From an uncultured Clostridia bacterium (GTDB taxonomy: Bacteria; Bacillota; Clostridia; Oscillospirales; CAG-272), in contig CALWTU010000030.1 of the NCBI GenBank assembly GCA_944384515.1, forward strand, positions 1 to 38,947: a stretch of 38,947 nucleotides of DNA, written 5' to 3'. The translations under genes and the position numbers were made by a program. Below, piece by piece: positions 25,475 through 33,326 of the stretch (positions within the stretch are counted from its first letter, which is position 1; each line of letters starts with the position of its first letter). The notes under the pieces are model-generated. The model was not told the origin of the DNA. It did not search any database and saw only the letters and a list, made by a program, of their open reading frames with translations.

Positions 25475-25522
25475 TACCGTGATGGTAAAATACCGCTGAA
25501 ATCTTTGTTTTATTATATTTTT
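25475..25522 (+). repeat. 48-bp direct repeat, copy 1
   Basis: Begins TACCGTGATGGTAAAATACC and ends in TTATTATATTTTT. It matches copy 2 at 26167-26214 with one mismatch (T for C at its ninth base). It contains alternating TACCG/CGGTA words. Confidence 0.9.
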
Positions 25523-26166
25523 CAGCTTCAACTCGGTGATCTCGACTTTTAACTTAATGAAGCCCATCCTTTATCCTCTGCGGTATTATAACCCCAAACG
25601 GCAAACCCTCACAGCAAAAGCGCAAGAGTACCGCGGGTGACCCATCAGAGGAGCACCGATATAAAGAAGCGCACGGCAGGCAAAGCAAAAAACGGCATAT
25701 GTAAAAAACGCAAAGGAAAAAGGCAAAAGTTCAAAAAGTTAAAGCACAAAATACTAAAGCACATTAAGCTAAAAGCAATATGCAAAAATATTGTGCTGAA
25801 ATTAATAGACTGAATAAACCAAAAACAACAGGCTGACAAACGAAAAAATGAAAAATATTTAACACAGATATCACATCTGCTTTTTGTTTATTGAGCGCAG
25901 AGCAACAAAGTATAAGAGCGGCTTTAAGTCAGAGTATCTACATATATGACGGTGTAAAAGCAGAAGAAAAAAATGCAAAATGTTGAAGCAGGAATAATAA
26001 AAAGAGAAGGAGACGGAAGTAAATCACCGGACGGCGGGCGGCTCAAACAATGCACAGTTAAAAGTCCCACTGTACATGAGAGTTGCAAAACAGTGCTGCG
26101 TCGTTTTTATAAGATAAAACCGTATTTTTTCAGTTTTCACTTTGCCGAACCTCTCTCGTCTTTTTA

Positions 26167-26214
26167 TACCGTGACGGTAAAATACCGCTGAAATCTTTGT
26201 TTTATTATATTTTT
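26167..26214 (+). repeat. 48-bp direct repeat, copy 2
   Basis: Same sequence as copy 1 except one base; here the first dyad is perfect (TACCG TGA CGGTA) and is followed by AAA TACCG. The two copies are 692 bp apart in the same orientation and bracket 644 bp. Confidence 0.9.
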
Positions 26215-26330
26215 ATGCAATTTTTACAAGACTTAAGCATTATTTGTAATTTTTGATCGTCAACGTGTTTTCTCTCCATATTTTCTTCTGTTTTGGACGA
26301 ATTTACGGTTGTTTTTGCTTTTTAGATTTT

Positions 26331-26478
26331 ATGCTGTTTGCAGTCTGGCGCGCTTTCCGTGTATTTTTGGTTGGTATACATGCAAACCGAGCCAGAGCCG
26401 TGCAAAAAGTATAACACCGCATTAAGTGGCAACAAAAACCGCGATGCGTTCCAACTCTGCACCAAGGGCGCAGGTTAA
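26331..26478 (+). other. Two overlapping micro-ORFs of unknown status
   Basis: ATG 26331 opens 27 codons (MLFAVWRAFRVFLVGIHANR...) to TAA 26414. ATG 26380, in another frame, opens 32 codons (MQTEPEPCKKYNTALSGNKN...) to TAA 26478. Neither has a ribosome site. They look more protein-like than the surroundings and may come from a dispersed repeat or a decayed gene. Confidence 0.25.
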
Positions 26479-26523
26479 TACAGGTAGACCAAAATTTTAA
26501 ATTTTACACCAACGGCAAAAAAT

Positions 26524-26635
26524 ATATAACCTCTGCCCGACTGCTAAGCAGACATAAGCTTAGAGCAACTGCAAAGCAGATATAACCTCAGCCGAACGGC
26601 TGAAAACAATAAGCTCAGATGCCCTTCGGCGCTGA
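26524..26635. repeat. 56-bp imperfect tandem duplication with small hairpins
   Basis: Both copies begin ATATAACCTC (26524 and 26580), then a small palindrome (CTGCTAAGCAG; CAGCCGAACGGCTG), then ATAAGCTYAGA (26554 and 26609), then a second small hairpin (CTGCAAAGCAG; GCCCTTCGGC). Hairpin stems differ in sequence but keep pairing, which suggests that the fold rather than the sequence is kept. Confidence 0.6.
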
Positions 26636-26691
26636 CTGTATCGCACGGTGTTTTGGAAGCGAGTAAGGACGAGCGTCGAGTTGGAACGGGC

Positions 26692-26833
26692 AGGTGAGTG
26701 AAGACGACAGGTAAGCGAGGTCGGGCAGGCGTGCGAGGTTGAGTAGGTGAACAAGGTCGAGTAGGTGAGCAAGGTCGAGTAGGTGAACGAGGTCGAATAG
26801 GTAAGCGAGGTCGGGCAGGCGTATTAAGACGAT
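26692..26833. repeat. 18-bp minisatellite, about eight units
   Basis: Units follow AGGYRARCRAGGTCGRGY. Starts are at 26692 (17 bp), 26709, 26727, 26745, 26763, 26781, 26799 and 26817 (17 bp). The second and seventh units are identical (AGGTAAGCGAGGTCGGGC). The plus strand is purine-rich. One minus-strand frame stays open with a Leu-rich six-residue repeat but has no start codon. Confidence 0.85.
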
Positions 26834-26863
26834 AGGAGAAAGCTAATCGGAGACTGCAAAATA

Positions 26864-26901
26864 AAAAACGGAGTTTTCCTGAGTCGGTTTTCTCCGTTTT
26901 T
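26864..26901 (-). terminator. Bidirectional terminator after the XRE gene
   Basis: AAAAACGGAG and CTCCGTTTTT are perfect 10-bp complements with an 18-nt loop. T-runs lie on both strands. It lies 24 nt after the stop of the XRE gene. Confidence 0.88.
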
Positions 26902-26925
26902 CTTAGTATAGCTCCGTTGCCGCTG

Positions 26926-27411
26926 TCAGTGGCTGTTTTGTTTTGTCGGGCGAGTTTTTTGCACGCCGTCTTTTTTTGCTGTACCGTCTGCCGATATATT
27001 CGACTGCGTCACACTCTTGCTCTTCGTATGCGCTTTGCCCTTTGATTTAGTCTCGTTATATGCCATAAGATAGAGCGTGATAACACTCTCAAGGCTGTCT
27101 TTAAGCGCGCTCCTGAGCTTTTGCGGCATGAGGCGGGATTTGCGGTACATCATCAGAAGGTGCATTTCCTCATCCGAGAGCTCGGTGCTGTCACCCGAAA
27201 GCGGGATATCCAGAAGATCTGTTATATTCACCTTGAAATGCTCCGCAAGCTGCGGAAGAATTTTCATAAAAGAAGAAGATCTGCCACGGCGCCAATTGTT
27301 TACGGTTTTATCCTTGAGACCGAGCGCTCTCTCAAAAGCCGCGTCACTCTCAAATTCGGAATCTATCAGTGACAGAATCCGCCCTCTTATTTTTTCGTCA
27401 TTTTCTTTCAT
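26926..27411 (-). CDS. XRE/CI-type helix-turn-helix regulator
   Basis: The 161-residue protein has an N-terminal helix-turn-helix (SDAAFERALGLKDKTVNNWRRG at about 22-43, then LPQLAEHFKVNITDLLDI), typical of XRE or phage CI repressor N domains. A middle helical segment (LMMYRKSRLMPQKLRSALKDS) could serve dimerisation. The last 45 residues are a Lys/Thr/Ser-rich, low-complexity tail. No peptidase or ligand domain is seen. GGAGGAA lies 7 nt before ATG 27411. It stands 210 nt downstream of the flavin reductase gene on the same strand and next to the repeat-rich region. The target is unknown. Confidence 0.85.
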   Translation of the reverse strand: MKENDEKIRGRILSLIDSEFESDAAFERALGLKDKTVNNWRRGRSSSFMKILPQLAEHFKVNITDLLDIPLSGDSTELSDEEMHLLMMYRKSRLMPQKLRSALKDSLESVITLYLMAYNETKSKGKAHTKSKSVTQSNISADGTAKKDGVQKTRPTKQNSH

Positions 27412-27458
27412 CAGAGTTCCTCCGTTGCGGTGTTAATTTGTCATCATTCCCGCCTCAT

Positions 27459-27477
27459 CGGCAAAAATGCTTTGCCG
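27459..27477. other. Small perfect hairpin upstream of the XRE gene
   Basis: CGGCAAA and TTTGCCG with a 5-nt loop, 48 bp before the XRE start codon. On the minus strand no T-run follows, so it is more likely an operator or 5' UTR hairpin than a terminator. Confidence 0.35.
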
Positions 27478-27621
27478 TCAAAAATTTTTATATCTCGGTG
27501 CCGAGCCGAAAAAGACATCGCTTTAAAATCCGCTATATCAAATGCATTCAAACTGCGCGGCTTTTGCCAAAATTATTCAGCCGTTTTTTCTCGCTTCACC
27601 GCGCCATTTTTTTGCGGCTTT

Positions 27622-28299
27622 TCAGCCTTTTGTTTTCTTCGCTTTGGTTTTGGGCTTTCTTCTGGGCGTATCGGTATTTTTGCCGCCTGCCCGTTTGGCT
27701 CTCATACCTTTTCTCTCAAGACTTTCATAAAACTGCTCCGGCTTTGTTTTTGTGCTGAAGCCGAATTTTCCGAGCAGCTTGCCGAGAGTGTAATACTCGC
27801 CGTGCGAGTAGCAGATAAGATTTGCTTTTTCGTAGCAGATCTTGCCGTTTTCGTCCAGGATACTCTCGTCACAGGAGACATTGACTATATCCGCAAGGAA
27901 AATGTCGTGCGTTCCGCTCTTTATAACCTCAAAGACACGGCACTCCATTGCGACAGGCGCCTCGGCAATTGTCGGGGGCTGAACGCTCTTGCTCTCCTCT
28001 TTTGTAAGTCCGAGCGTCTTGAATTTATCCACCTTGGCGCCCGTGTAAATTCCCGCATAGTCGGTAGCATAAGCAAGCCTCTCGTTTGTCAGGTTAATGA
28101 CAAATTCCCCGCTCTTTTCAATTATATCATGCGAAAACCTCGACGGACGCACCGAAATATACGCACGGGGTGGGTCTGAGGACAAAATTCCCGTCCACGC
28201 AACCGTAATTATATTGCTGTTTTCCTTGTCTCCGACAGTTACCATTACCGCCGGCAGGGGCGCCATAAGCGTGCCCGCTTTAAAATGCTCTCTTGCCAT
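27622..28299 (-). CDS. Flavin reductase-like domain protein
   Basis: The 225-residue protein has the FMN-binding flavin reductase fold: PLPAVMVTVGDKENSNIIT near 14-32, AWTGILSSDPPRAYISVRPS near 34-53 and NLTNERLAYATDYAG near 69-83, with GTHDIFLADIVNVSCDE near 128-144. Anaerobes carry several such proteins as NAD(P)H:flavin or rubredoxin-type oxidoreductases. The last 29 residues form a strongly basic tail (KRAGGKNTDTPRRKPKTK) that is not part of the domain and could bind nucleic acid or acidic partners. AAGGAG lies 6 nt before the ATG. The gene is 110 nt downstream of the heparinase-like gene on the same strand. Confidence 0.9.
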   Translation of the reverse strand: MAREHFKAGTLMAPLPAVMVTVGDKENSNIITVAWTGILSSDPPRAYISVRPSRFSHDIIEKSGEFVINLTNERLAYATDYAGIYTGAKVDKFKTLGLTKEESKSVQPPTIAEAPVAMECRVFEVIKSGTHDIFLADIVNVSCDESILDENGKICYEKANLICYSHGEYYTLGKLLGKFGFSTKTKPEQFYESLERKGMRAKRAGGKNTDTPRRKPKTKAKKTKG

Positions 28300-28409
28300 A
28301 ATTTCTCCTTGCTGTGTAAGTATTATTTACATTCATACTATGCCAAAATCCGAAAACCGTGAATTTTTACAGGCGCATATCTTCAAAAATCCGCCTTTGT
28401 AGCTCCGCC

Positions 28410-30503
28410 TCACATATTCTCAATTAAATAATCAACCTCTATGACATGGCGGCATGCAGAGGGGGCCGTGTAATAAATATGATACTGCAAAGGCGCCGTT
28501 ACATGGAATTTTTCGTCAACGCCAAAGTTTAAATCCACATCAAACTTATCCGTAATCTGCACGTCTGCGTCAAGCCCCGACCTCGGAACGACCGTCAGTT
28601 TTTTTGAGGAGCGGATTATCTCGACACGGTTTTCACTTAAGAGTGTCGGCCGAGAGAGTGCGTGCAGAGGATATGTTATCTCAACCGGCTCATCCGCCTC
28701 AACCGTATCAATTATCTTTATTCCCGAGGGGGTCATAAATATCTCTCTTTGCCAGAGCTTTAAGTTTCGGTAAGAGTCGGAGAGATCCATTTTTATGTAT
28801 TTTCTCTTGCTGTCGTAATCGGTAAATTTACCGACAGAGTCCATACTGAATGTCGGCTGTCCGATGCCGTTTACCAATATGGCGTTATGCGCCTTGGTGG
28901 TATTTGTCCACTCGAAATGGTGCTTTGTGCCGTATGCACGCCCGAAATATCCCGAGGGAGATATAAGAGCCACGCCGGAGGCAAAAAGAGCAAACGAGCC
29001 CTGGTCAGCATGGCGGTGGCTGTCCGAGCCGTATCTTGAAGCGCGCGCCATAACACAGATATCGTTTTTGTCCGAAATGTCAGAGTGCATTACGGCAAAT
29101 CCGCCCTTATCAAAGATTGCAAAATCTCCCCTCTCTCCCCTGAGCGTTTTTTCCTCCCGCCTGAGTTTCGGGATGAAAAGATCAAGCAGGTGAAGTCGGT
29201 AAAAGTCGCATTTGTCGAGTTTTTCTCTGAGTTTTATCTGCTCATCCGTGCCGAACTTATCGGCATATACACGAAACGGGTTCTGTGCAAAGAAGCCCGG
29301 CCATTCGGGGGATGTCGGACTGCACCAATATCCGTCTCCAAAGGGGTGAATTTCATAGTCGGGGTTTGCAAAGTGGTAAAGGAAGTTTACATATCTCTGA
29401 TAAAACGGACGGATAAGGAAGCTGTGCCCCGTGTAGCGTTCTACCGCCGCAAAGAACGGCAAATACCACTTTGTGTAGCTTGTGGCATAGAATGTTCCCT
29501 CAGCCCAGCTGCCGTCGCTTGCACCGTAAAACGGGAATATTCCGCCGAATATTCTGACGGCGCCGTCAAGCAGTTCATTCAGCTGTGCCTGATCGATATA
29601 ATCCTCTCCGTAAAGACAAAGAGCAGTCTCGCCCATATATGCCGGAAGTCTGCCGACATGAGAGTTTGAGGGATTTTTCATATAGTCTATCTTGTCAACT
29701 CTCTCCTTGCAGAGCTTGCCGTATGTAAGAATGGTTCTGCCGACAAATTTTCTGTCCTCGTAAGAGAGAAGCGGATAGAGAAGATCAAAGACTGCGGGCA
29801 GACATCTGGCATTTGAAAGTCCTATCTCGTCGCCGCAGTACTCGGTTGGGGATGCGGGTCCGTACGGGTTTTGCGAGCAGATATTAAAGAGCCTGAGCTT
29901 TGCCGCCTCACCGACGCTCTCATCCCCCGTCAGCGCATAGTAAAGAGAGAGCGCCACGAGGTCACGGTCAACATAGTCACGGTGCACTCCGAAATACTCA
30001 CGGTACGGCAGTGCGTTTTCGTCGTACTGAAATGCACACGGTGCCTCAAATCCCGCCTTCAGTGCGATTTCAACATTTTTTCTAAGCACCTCAAATGCGT
30101 CCTTGCTCTGTGAAAGAAGCGCGGGGATATCCTCTTTTGTAAACAGGTGTCTTGGGCGATCCTTCGGTATGGCGGCAAAAATCTCCTCCGCCGTCGGACG
30201 GAGAAACTCGACAGCGCTCTCGCTGACGGAAAACTCAAGCACATCCCTCGCCTCAAAGCCCTCCGCCTCGACCTGCCAAGTATATTTTCCTGCGGGAAGA
30301 GGTTTTGTTATATTCGCAAAGTTAAATTTACATTTTTCGCAAAAAACCTCTTTACCGGAATCATCCCACACCGATACCGTGTAAAGTTTTACGCCGTCTT
30401 CGGGTATCCATATCAAAGTGGGAGTACTCTCGAAAATGATTTCTTTAGCCTCGGGAAAAGTAAAATTCTGTTTGTAGTTATGTCTCTTTGTCTGAAGTTT
30501 CAT
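28410..30503 (-). CDS. Heparinase II/III-like polysaccharide lyase (DUF4962-type)
   Basis: The 697-residue protein has an N-terminal beta-sandwich (residues 1-95), an (alpha/alpha) toroid (about 105-445) and a C-terminal heparinase II/III beta-sheet domain. Family motifs include NPSNSHVGRLPAYMGE (277-292), GASDGSWAEGTFYAT (327-341), SHRHADQGSFALFASG (495-510) and TKAHNAILVNGIGQP (536-550). Lyases of this group cleave uronic-acid-containing polysaccharides or exolytically degrade oligosaccharides. No signal peptide is present, so it should act on imported oligosaccharides or intracellularly. AAAGGAG lies 9 nt before the ATG. It follows the acetyltransferase gene by 30 nt, so both are co-transcribed. 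The substrate is not determined. Confidence 0.87.
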   Translation of the reverse strand: MKLQTKRHNYKQNFTFPEAKEIIFESTPTLIWIPEDGVKLYTVSVWDDSGKEVFCEKCKFNFANITKPLPAGKYTWQVEAEGFEARDVLEFSVSESAVEFLRPTAEEIFAAIPKDRPRHLFTKEDIPALLSQSKDAFEVLRKNVEIALKAGFEAPCAFQYDENALPYREYFGVHRDYVDRDLVALSLYYALTGDESVGEAAKLRLFNICSQNPYGPASPTEYCGDEIGLSNARCLPAVFDLLYPLLSYEDRKFVGRTILTYGKLCKERVDKIDYMKNPSNSHVGRLPAYMGETALCLYGEDYIDQAQLNELLDGAVRIFGGIFPFYGASDGSWAEGTFYATSYTKWYLPFFAAVERYTGHSFLIRPFYQRYVNFLYHFANPDYEIHPFGDGYWCSPTSPEWPGFFAQNPFRVYADKFGTDEQIKLREKLDKCDFYRLHLLDLFIPKLRREEKTLRGERGDFAIFDKGGFAVMHSDISDKNDICVMARASRYGSDSHRHADQGSFALFASGVALISPSGYFGRAYGTKHHFEWTNTTKAHNAILVNGIGQPTFSMDSVGKFTDYDSKRKYIKMDLSDSYRNLKLWQREIFMTPSGIKIIDTVEADEPVEITYPLHALSRPTLLSENRVEIIRSSKKLTVVPRSGLDADVQITDKFDVDLNFGVDEKFHVTAPLQYHIYYTAPSACRHVIEVDYLIENM

Positions 30504-30533
30504 TGTCTCATTCTCCTTTAAGAGGGTTACAGC

Positions 30534-31061
30534 TTACTTTTTGTCGTATATGTACTTTCCGCTTTCGGGATCGATCCTGCCTATTTTTTTTGCGGGAACA
30601 CCTGCCATTATTGAGTAGTCCTCGGTGCTTTTTGTCAATACGGATCCTGCACAGATAAGATTGCATCTGCCTATCTTAACGCCGCCTGTTATTGTGCAGC
30701 CGCTGGCTATCCATGTTCCGTCCCCGACGACAATGCTGTCGTCGCCGTCACCCTCGGTGCGTGCGGAAAACCAATCGGTTTCGGGATCGTATTTATGATT
30801 GCCTGCCGCAAGAGTGCACTGCGGTCCGATAAGGCAGTTCTCCCCCACCTTTACATCTCCGTTGAGGTAGCAGTAAAGTCCCACAAAACTGTTTTTGCCG
30901 ATCTGATTTCCCTTAATTCTGATATTTGCGCCGGGGGCAACCTGTACGCCCGGCTCGGTAAATCCGTATATCTTCGCCCTCTTCTCATTGCCCTCTTTGT
31001 TGTTGGTAAGAGAAAAATACTTTGTTATCTGCTCAAAAAGCTCACCGTCCATTACATCCAT
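30534..31061 (-). CDS. Hexapeptide-repeat O-acetyltransferase
   Basis: The 175-residue protein is a left-handed beta-helix acyltransferase of the maltose/galactoside/serine acetyltransferase group. Hexapeptide turns run from residue 40 (VQVAPGANIRIKGNQIGKNSFVG) to about 155, with a protruding loop containing AAGNHKYDPETDWF and the likely catalytic His89. It ends with the usual MAGVPAKKIGRID. It transfers an acetyl group from acetyl-CoA to an unknown hydroxyl, probably of a sugar. AAAGGAG lies 7 nt before ATG 31061. It is 51 nt after the U32 gene and 30 nt before the lyase gene. Confidence 0.88.
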   Translation of the reverse strand: MDVMDGELFEQITKYFSLTNNKEGNEKRAKIYGFTEPGVQVAPGANIRIKGNQIGKNSFVGLYCYLNGDVKVGENCLIGPQCTLAAGNHKYDPETDWFSARTEGDGDDSIVVGDGTWIASGCTITGGVKIGRCNLICAGSVLTKSTEDYSIMAGVPAKKIGRIDPESGKYIYDKK

Positions 31062-31112
31062 GATAAAACTCCTTTATAAATGTATTTAATTTTTGCCGCC
31101 CTTTGTCCGCTC

Positions 31113-33158
31113 TTATGCTTTGGCTTCTCTCTTTCCTATTCTTCTGACATCCCCAAGGCTCCTGCCCGCCTTGCGGCTTGCCAGCAGTCGACATACCGTA
31201 TCCGCATCCTCCACAGAGAAGATAAAATGCTCATGCCAAATGCCTGCACGGCGAAGCTCGTCCGCCTTATCGCCCATGTAAGTCAGTTTGGAGTTGAAAA
31301 TAACATTTCTGTGCAGATACTCCCGCATTATCGGAAACTTTTCGCCCCTGCGGTCAGTAAGAGACGCTTTATTGCAGTTTTCGCAGCCGAAGTTCTCCTT
31401 GATGAAACAGCGCTCCGTTATCATAAGCGGCACTCTGCCGAGCGTAAAGACGCCCGCACCGATATCCCGTGCCATCGGCAGTGTAAGCTCGGCGGAGACA
31501 ATGCCGCCCGCCGCTCCTCTGCCAAACAGCTCCTTTGCGGTAAGGCTGTTAAAGACATTGAGTCTGAAATCAAAATAGATTTCAAATCCCATTTTTTCCT
31601 TATAGATAAACTGACCGACATTTGAGACAAGAAGTTTTCTGACGCCCTTTGATTTTGCAAACTCAAGCCGTCTTTCGACAGTCTCCGTCTCTGTGCCCTC
31701 CGCAATAACCGGAGGAAGATATACGCCGATTTTCCCGGAAGTCTCACAGTCCTCAAGCATCATCAGCGGCAAAAAGGCAATATCGATCATGTCAATACAG
31801 CCCCCCTTCCGCCTAAGAGTAAAATACACATCCTTGTCAAAAAACTGAGCTGTAATAAGTTTGCCTGTCCCTTTGTTATACCCTGCCGCAGTGCTCGGTA
31901 TATAACCGCCGTCAAATGATATGTCCCTCGATGTGTCCTCAAACTTATCTGCCGCCATACGGCGCAGATTGTTTATCTCGGCGGGGGAGAGATTGAGACC
32001 GTCCTCAAGCTCAAGCTCTATATCCTCCTCACGCAGTGAGAGGAATGTCGCCCCCATCTTTGCAAGCCGTGCCTTGACCTCGGCGCCGACAAGAGGCTTT
32101 GACTGTGCCGGCTGCGGTACGGCACCCAAGACCGACACTCTCTTCTCGGGAGAGAAAAGAGTGAGCTCTGACGGTGCGCCCGCCGTGATCTTCGCCTTTG
32201 CACGCACGGATATTTTATCGGGTTTATTTGACACGGGTTCTATCTCCCTGCTCTTTTCCTTATCCTCTTCGCTTCTTATCCCCGTCATTTTTGCAAGGCT
32301 CATTTTAAAGTATCCGTCGGTAAAGCCGCCTCTGCTGAACACTCCCTGAAGCAGCTGTGCCTCAGCTTTATTGCAGTCACGGTACTCGTCAAGCAGAATT
32401 CTGTATATCCTGGTAACATTATAAACATACTCCGGGGATTTCATCCGCCCCTCGATTTTGAGCGAGGCAACGCCGCTCTCGCAAAGCTCTCTTATGTGAT
32501 TTGCGAGCGACATATCCCTGAGCGAGAGTATATACCGACCGTTATTATACGGAAGTCGGCAAGGCTGTGCGCACTCGCCGCGGTTTCCGCTCCTGCCGCC
32601 GAGCATACTTGACATAAGACACTGCCCGGAATGGCAGACACACAGCGCCCCGTGTAAAAATACCTCTGTTTCAATACTGCACTTTTCTGTTACGCTTTTT
32701 ATATTTTCATAAGACAGTTCCCTCGCAAGCACAACACGGGTACACCCCAGCGAGGCGGCAAACTGTGCACCGTATCCGTTATGAACCGACATCTGAGTTG
32801 ACGCGTGTATCTCAAGGTTCGGAACACGGCGCCGTATCTCAGAGATTGCCCCGACATCCGTACAAATTATCGCGTCAACACCTATCCCGTAAAGGAAAAG
32901 CGCGTAATCCGACAACTCTTTCATTTCTCTGTCATAAATCAGCGTGTTTACCGTAACATATATTTTTACCTTGTGCAAGTGACAGTAGCGCACCGCACGA
33001 TGAAGTTCCCCGCTGTCAAAATTCCTGGCTCCCGCTCTTGCGTTAAAGCTCTTTCCGCCCACATAAACTTCGTCCGCACCCGCACGCACGGCGGCAACAA
33101 GCGAGTCATAATCCCCGCACGGCGAGAGAAGCTCAGGCAATTTCTGTGCTCTCCTCAT
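31113..33158 (-). CDS. U32 family protein, RlhA/YdcP-like with DUF3656 region
   Basis: The 681-residue protein opens MRRAQKLPELLSPCGDYDSL and has U32 features: VRAGADEVYVGGKSFNARA, EIHASTQMSVHNGYGA, and Cys clusters in FLHGALCVCHSGQCLMSSM followed by RSGNRGECAQPC. In RlhA and TrhP these cysteines support hydroxylation of 23S rRNA or tRNA, using prephenate-linked chemistry; other members were named collagenases. The length and the extra C-terminal DUF3656-like part fit the RlhA group. The start is ATG 33158 after a G7 ribosome-site-like tract. An in-frame extension to 33296 is unlike the family. It leads an operon with the acetyltransferase and lyase genes and has a structured leader. Confidence 0.85.
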   Translation of the reverse strand: MRRAQKLPELLSPCGDYDSLVAAVRAGADEVYVGGKSFNARAGARNFDSGELHRAVRYCHLHKVKIYVTVNTLIYDREMKELSDYALFLYGIGVDAIICTDVGAISEIRRRVPNLEIHASTQMSVHNGYGAQFAASLGCTRVVLARELSYENIKSVTEKCSIETEVFLHGALCVCHSGQCLMSSMLGGRSGNRGECAQPCRLPYNNGRYILSLRDMSLANHIRELCESGVASLKIEGRMKSPEYVYNVTRIYRILLDEYRDCNKAEAQLLQGVFSRGGFTDGYFKMSLAKMTGIRSEEDKEKSREIEPVSNKPDKISVRAKAKITAGAPSELTLFSPEKRVSVLGAVPQPAQSKPLVGAEVKARLAKMGATFLSLREEDIELELEDGLNLSPAEINNLRRMAADKFEDTSRDISFDGGYIPSTAAGYNKGTGKLITAQFFDKDVYFTLRRKGGCIDMIDIAFLPLMMLEDCETSGKIGVYLPPVIAEGTETETVERRLEFAKSKGVRKLLVSNVGQFIYKEKMGFEIYFDFRLNVFNSLTAKELFGRGAAGGIVSAELTLPMARDIGAGVFTLGRVPLMITERCFIKENFGCENCNKASLTDRRGEKFPIMREYLHRNVIFNSKLTYMGDKADELRRAGIWHEHFIFSVEDADTVCRLLASRKAGRSLGDVRRIGKREAKA

Positions 33159-33222
33159 ACATTTCCCCCCCACGGGCGTAAGCTTGCCCGCATTTTTTAC
33201 ACTTAACCGAACCGATTTGCAT
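33133..33222 (-). CDS. Possible 29-codon zinc-knuckle ORF overlapping the U32 start
   Basis: ATG 33222 opens MQIGSVKCKKCGQAYARGGE... to TGA 33135-33133, overlapping the U32 start by 26 nt in another frame. It contains CKKCG, a zinc-knuckle pattern. AGGCAGAGACA precedes the ATG (weak site). A run of seven Gs (33165-33171) lies within it. Removing one G would fuse this frame to the U32 protein as ...ARGGKCMRRAQKLP. It may be a coupled leader peptide, a real N-terminal extension hidden by an indel, or chance. Confidence 0.35.
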   Translation of the reverse strand: MQIGSVKCKKCGQAYARGGEMYEESTEIA

Positions 33223-33288
33223 TGTCTCTGCCTGCCGCCGTTCAATGTCGGCGGCGGCACTGTCGCATTTTGCGGCGCACAGCGCCGC
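33173..33288 (-). promoter_or_regulatory. Structured leader of the U32 operon (three hairpins)
   Basis: On the minus strand three perfect stems follow the promoter: GCGGCG/CGCCGC (33288-33272, 5-nt loop), TGCCGCCG/CGGCGGCA (33259-33233) and CGGGC/GCCCG (33190-33173), the last directly before the G-rich ribosome site. No known riboswitch class was recognised. Confidence 0.55.
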
Positions 33289-33326
33289 TTTTTCATATCT
33301 TCGTAATTTTTCGGATTTTCAAAACT

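Larger units (their letters stand above)
25402..26863. other. 1.5-kb gene-poor, repeat-rich intergenic region
   Basis: No frame here has a credible ribosome site and protein-like composition; the longest are 64-72 codons. It is AT-rich overall with an A-rich tract at about 25660-25860. It contains a 48-bp direct repeat pair, a 56-bp imperfect tandem duplication with hairpins, an 18-bp minisatellite of eight units and two overlapping micro-ORFs. No tRNA, transposase fragment or CRISPR repeat was recognised. It may be decayed accessory DNA or carry non-coding RNA. Confidence 0.7.

Noticed and set aside
25645..25839. 64-codon minus-strand ORF rich in Phe, Leu and Cys
   Set aside because: It is the complement of an A-rich tract; the hydrophobic look follows from T-rich codons, and there is no ribosome site.
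25973..26191. 72-codon ORF in the repeat region
   Set aside because: No ribosome site, composition not protein-like, and its end lies in the 48-bp repeat, as does the end of another chance frame near copy 1.
26560..26772. 70-codon minus-strand ORF over the minisatellite
   Set aside because: Its content is a product of the 18-bp repeat, with no ribosome site.
26692..26833. CRISPR array
   Set aside because: The units are contiguous 18-mers with no spacers, and no cas gene is present.
33159..33296. In-frame extension of the U32 protein
   Set aside because: It runs through the three-hairpin leader, its residues are unlike the family, and no ribosome site precedes ATG 33296.
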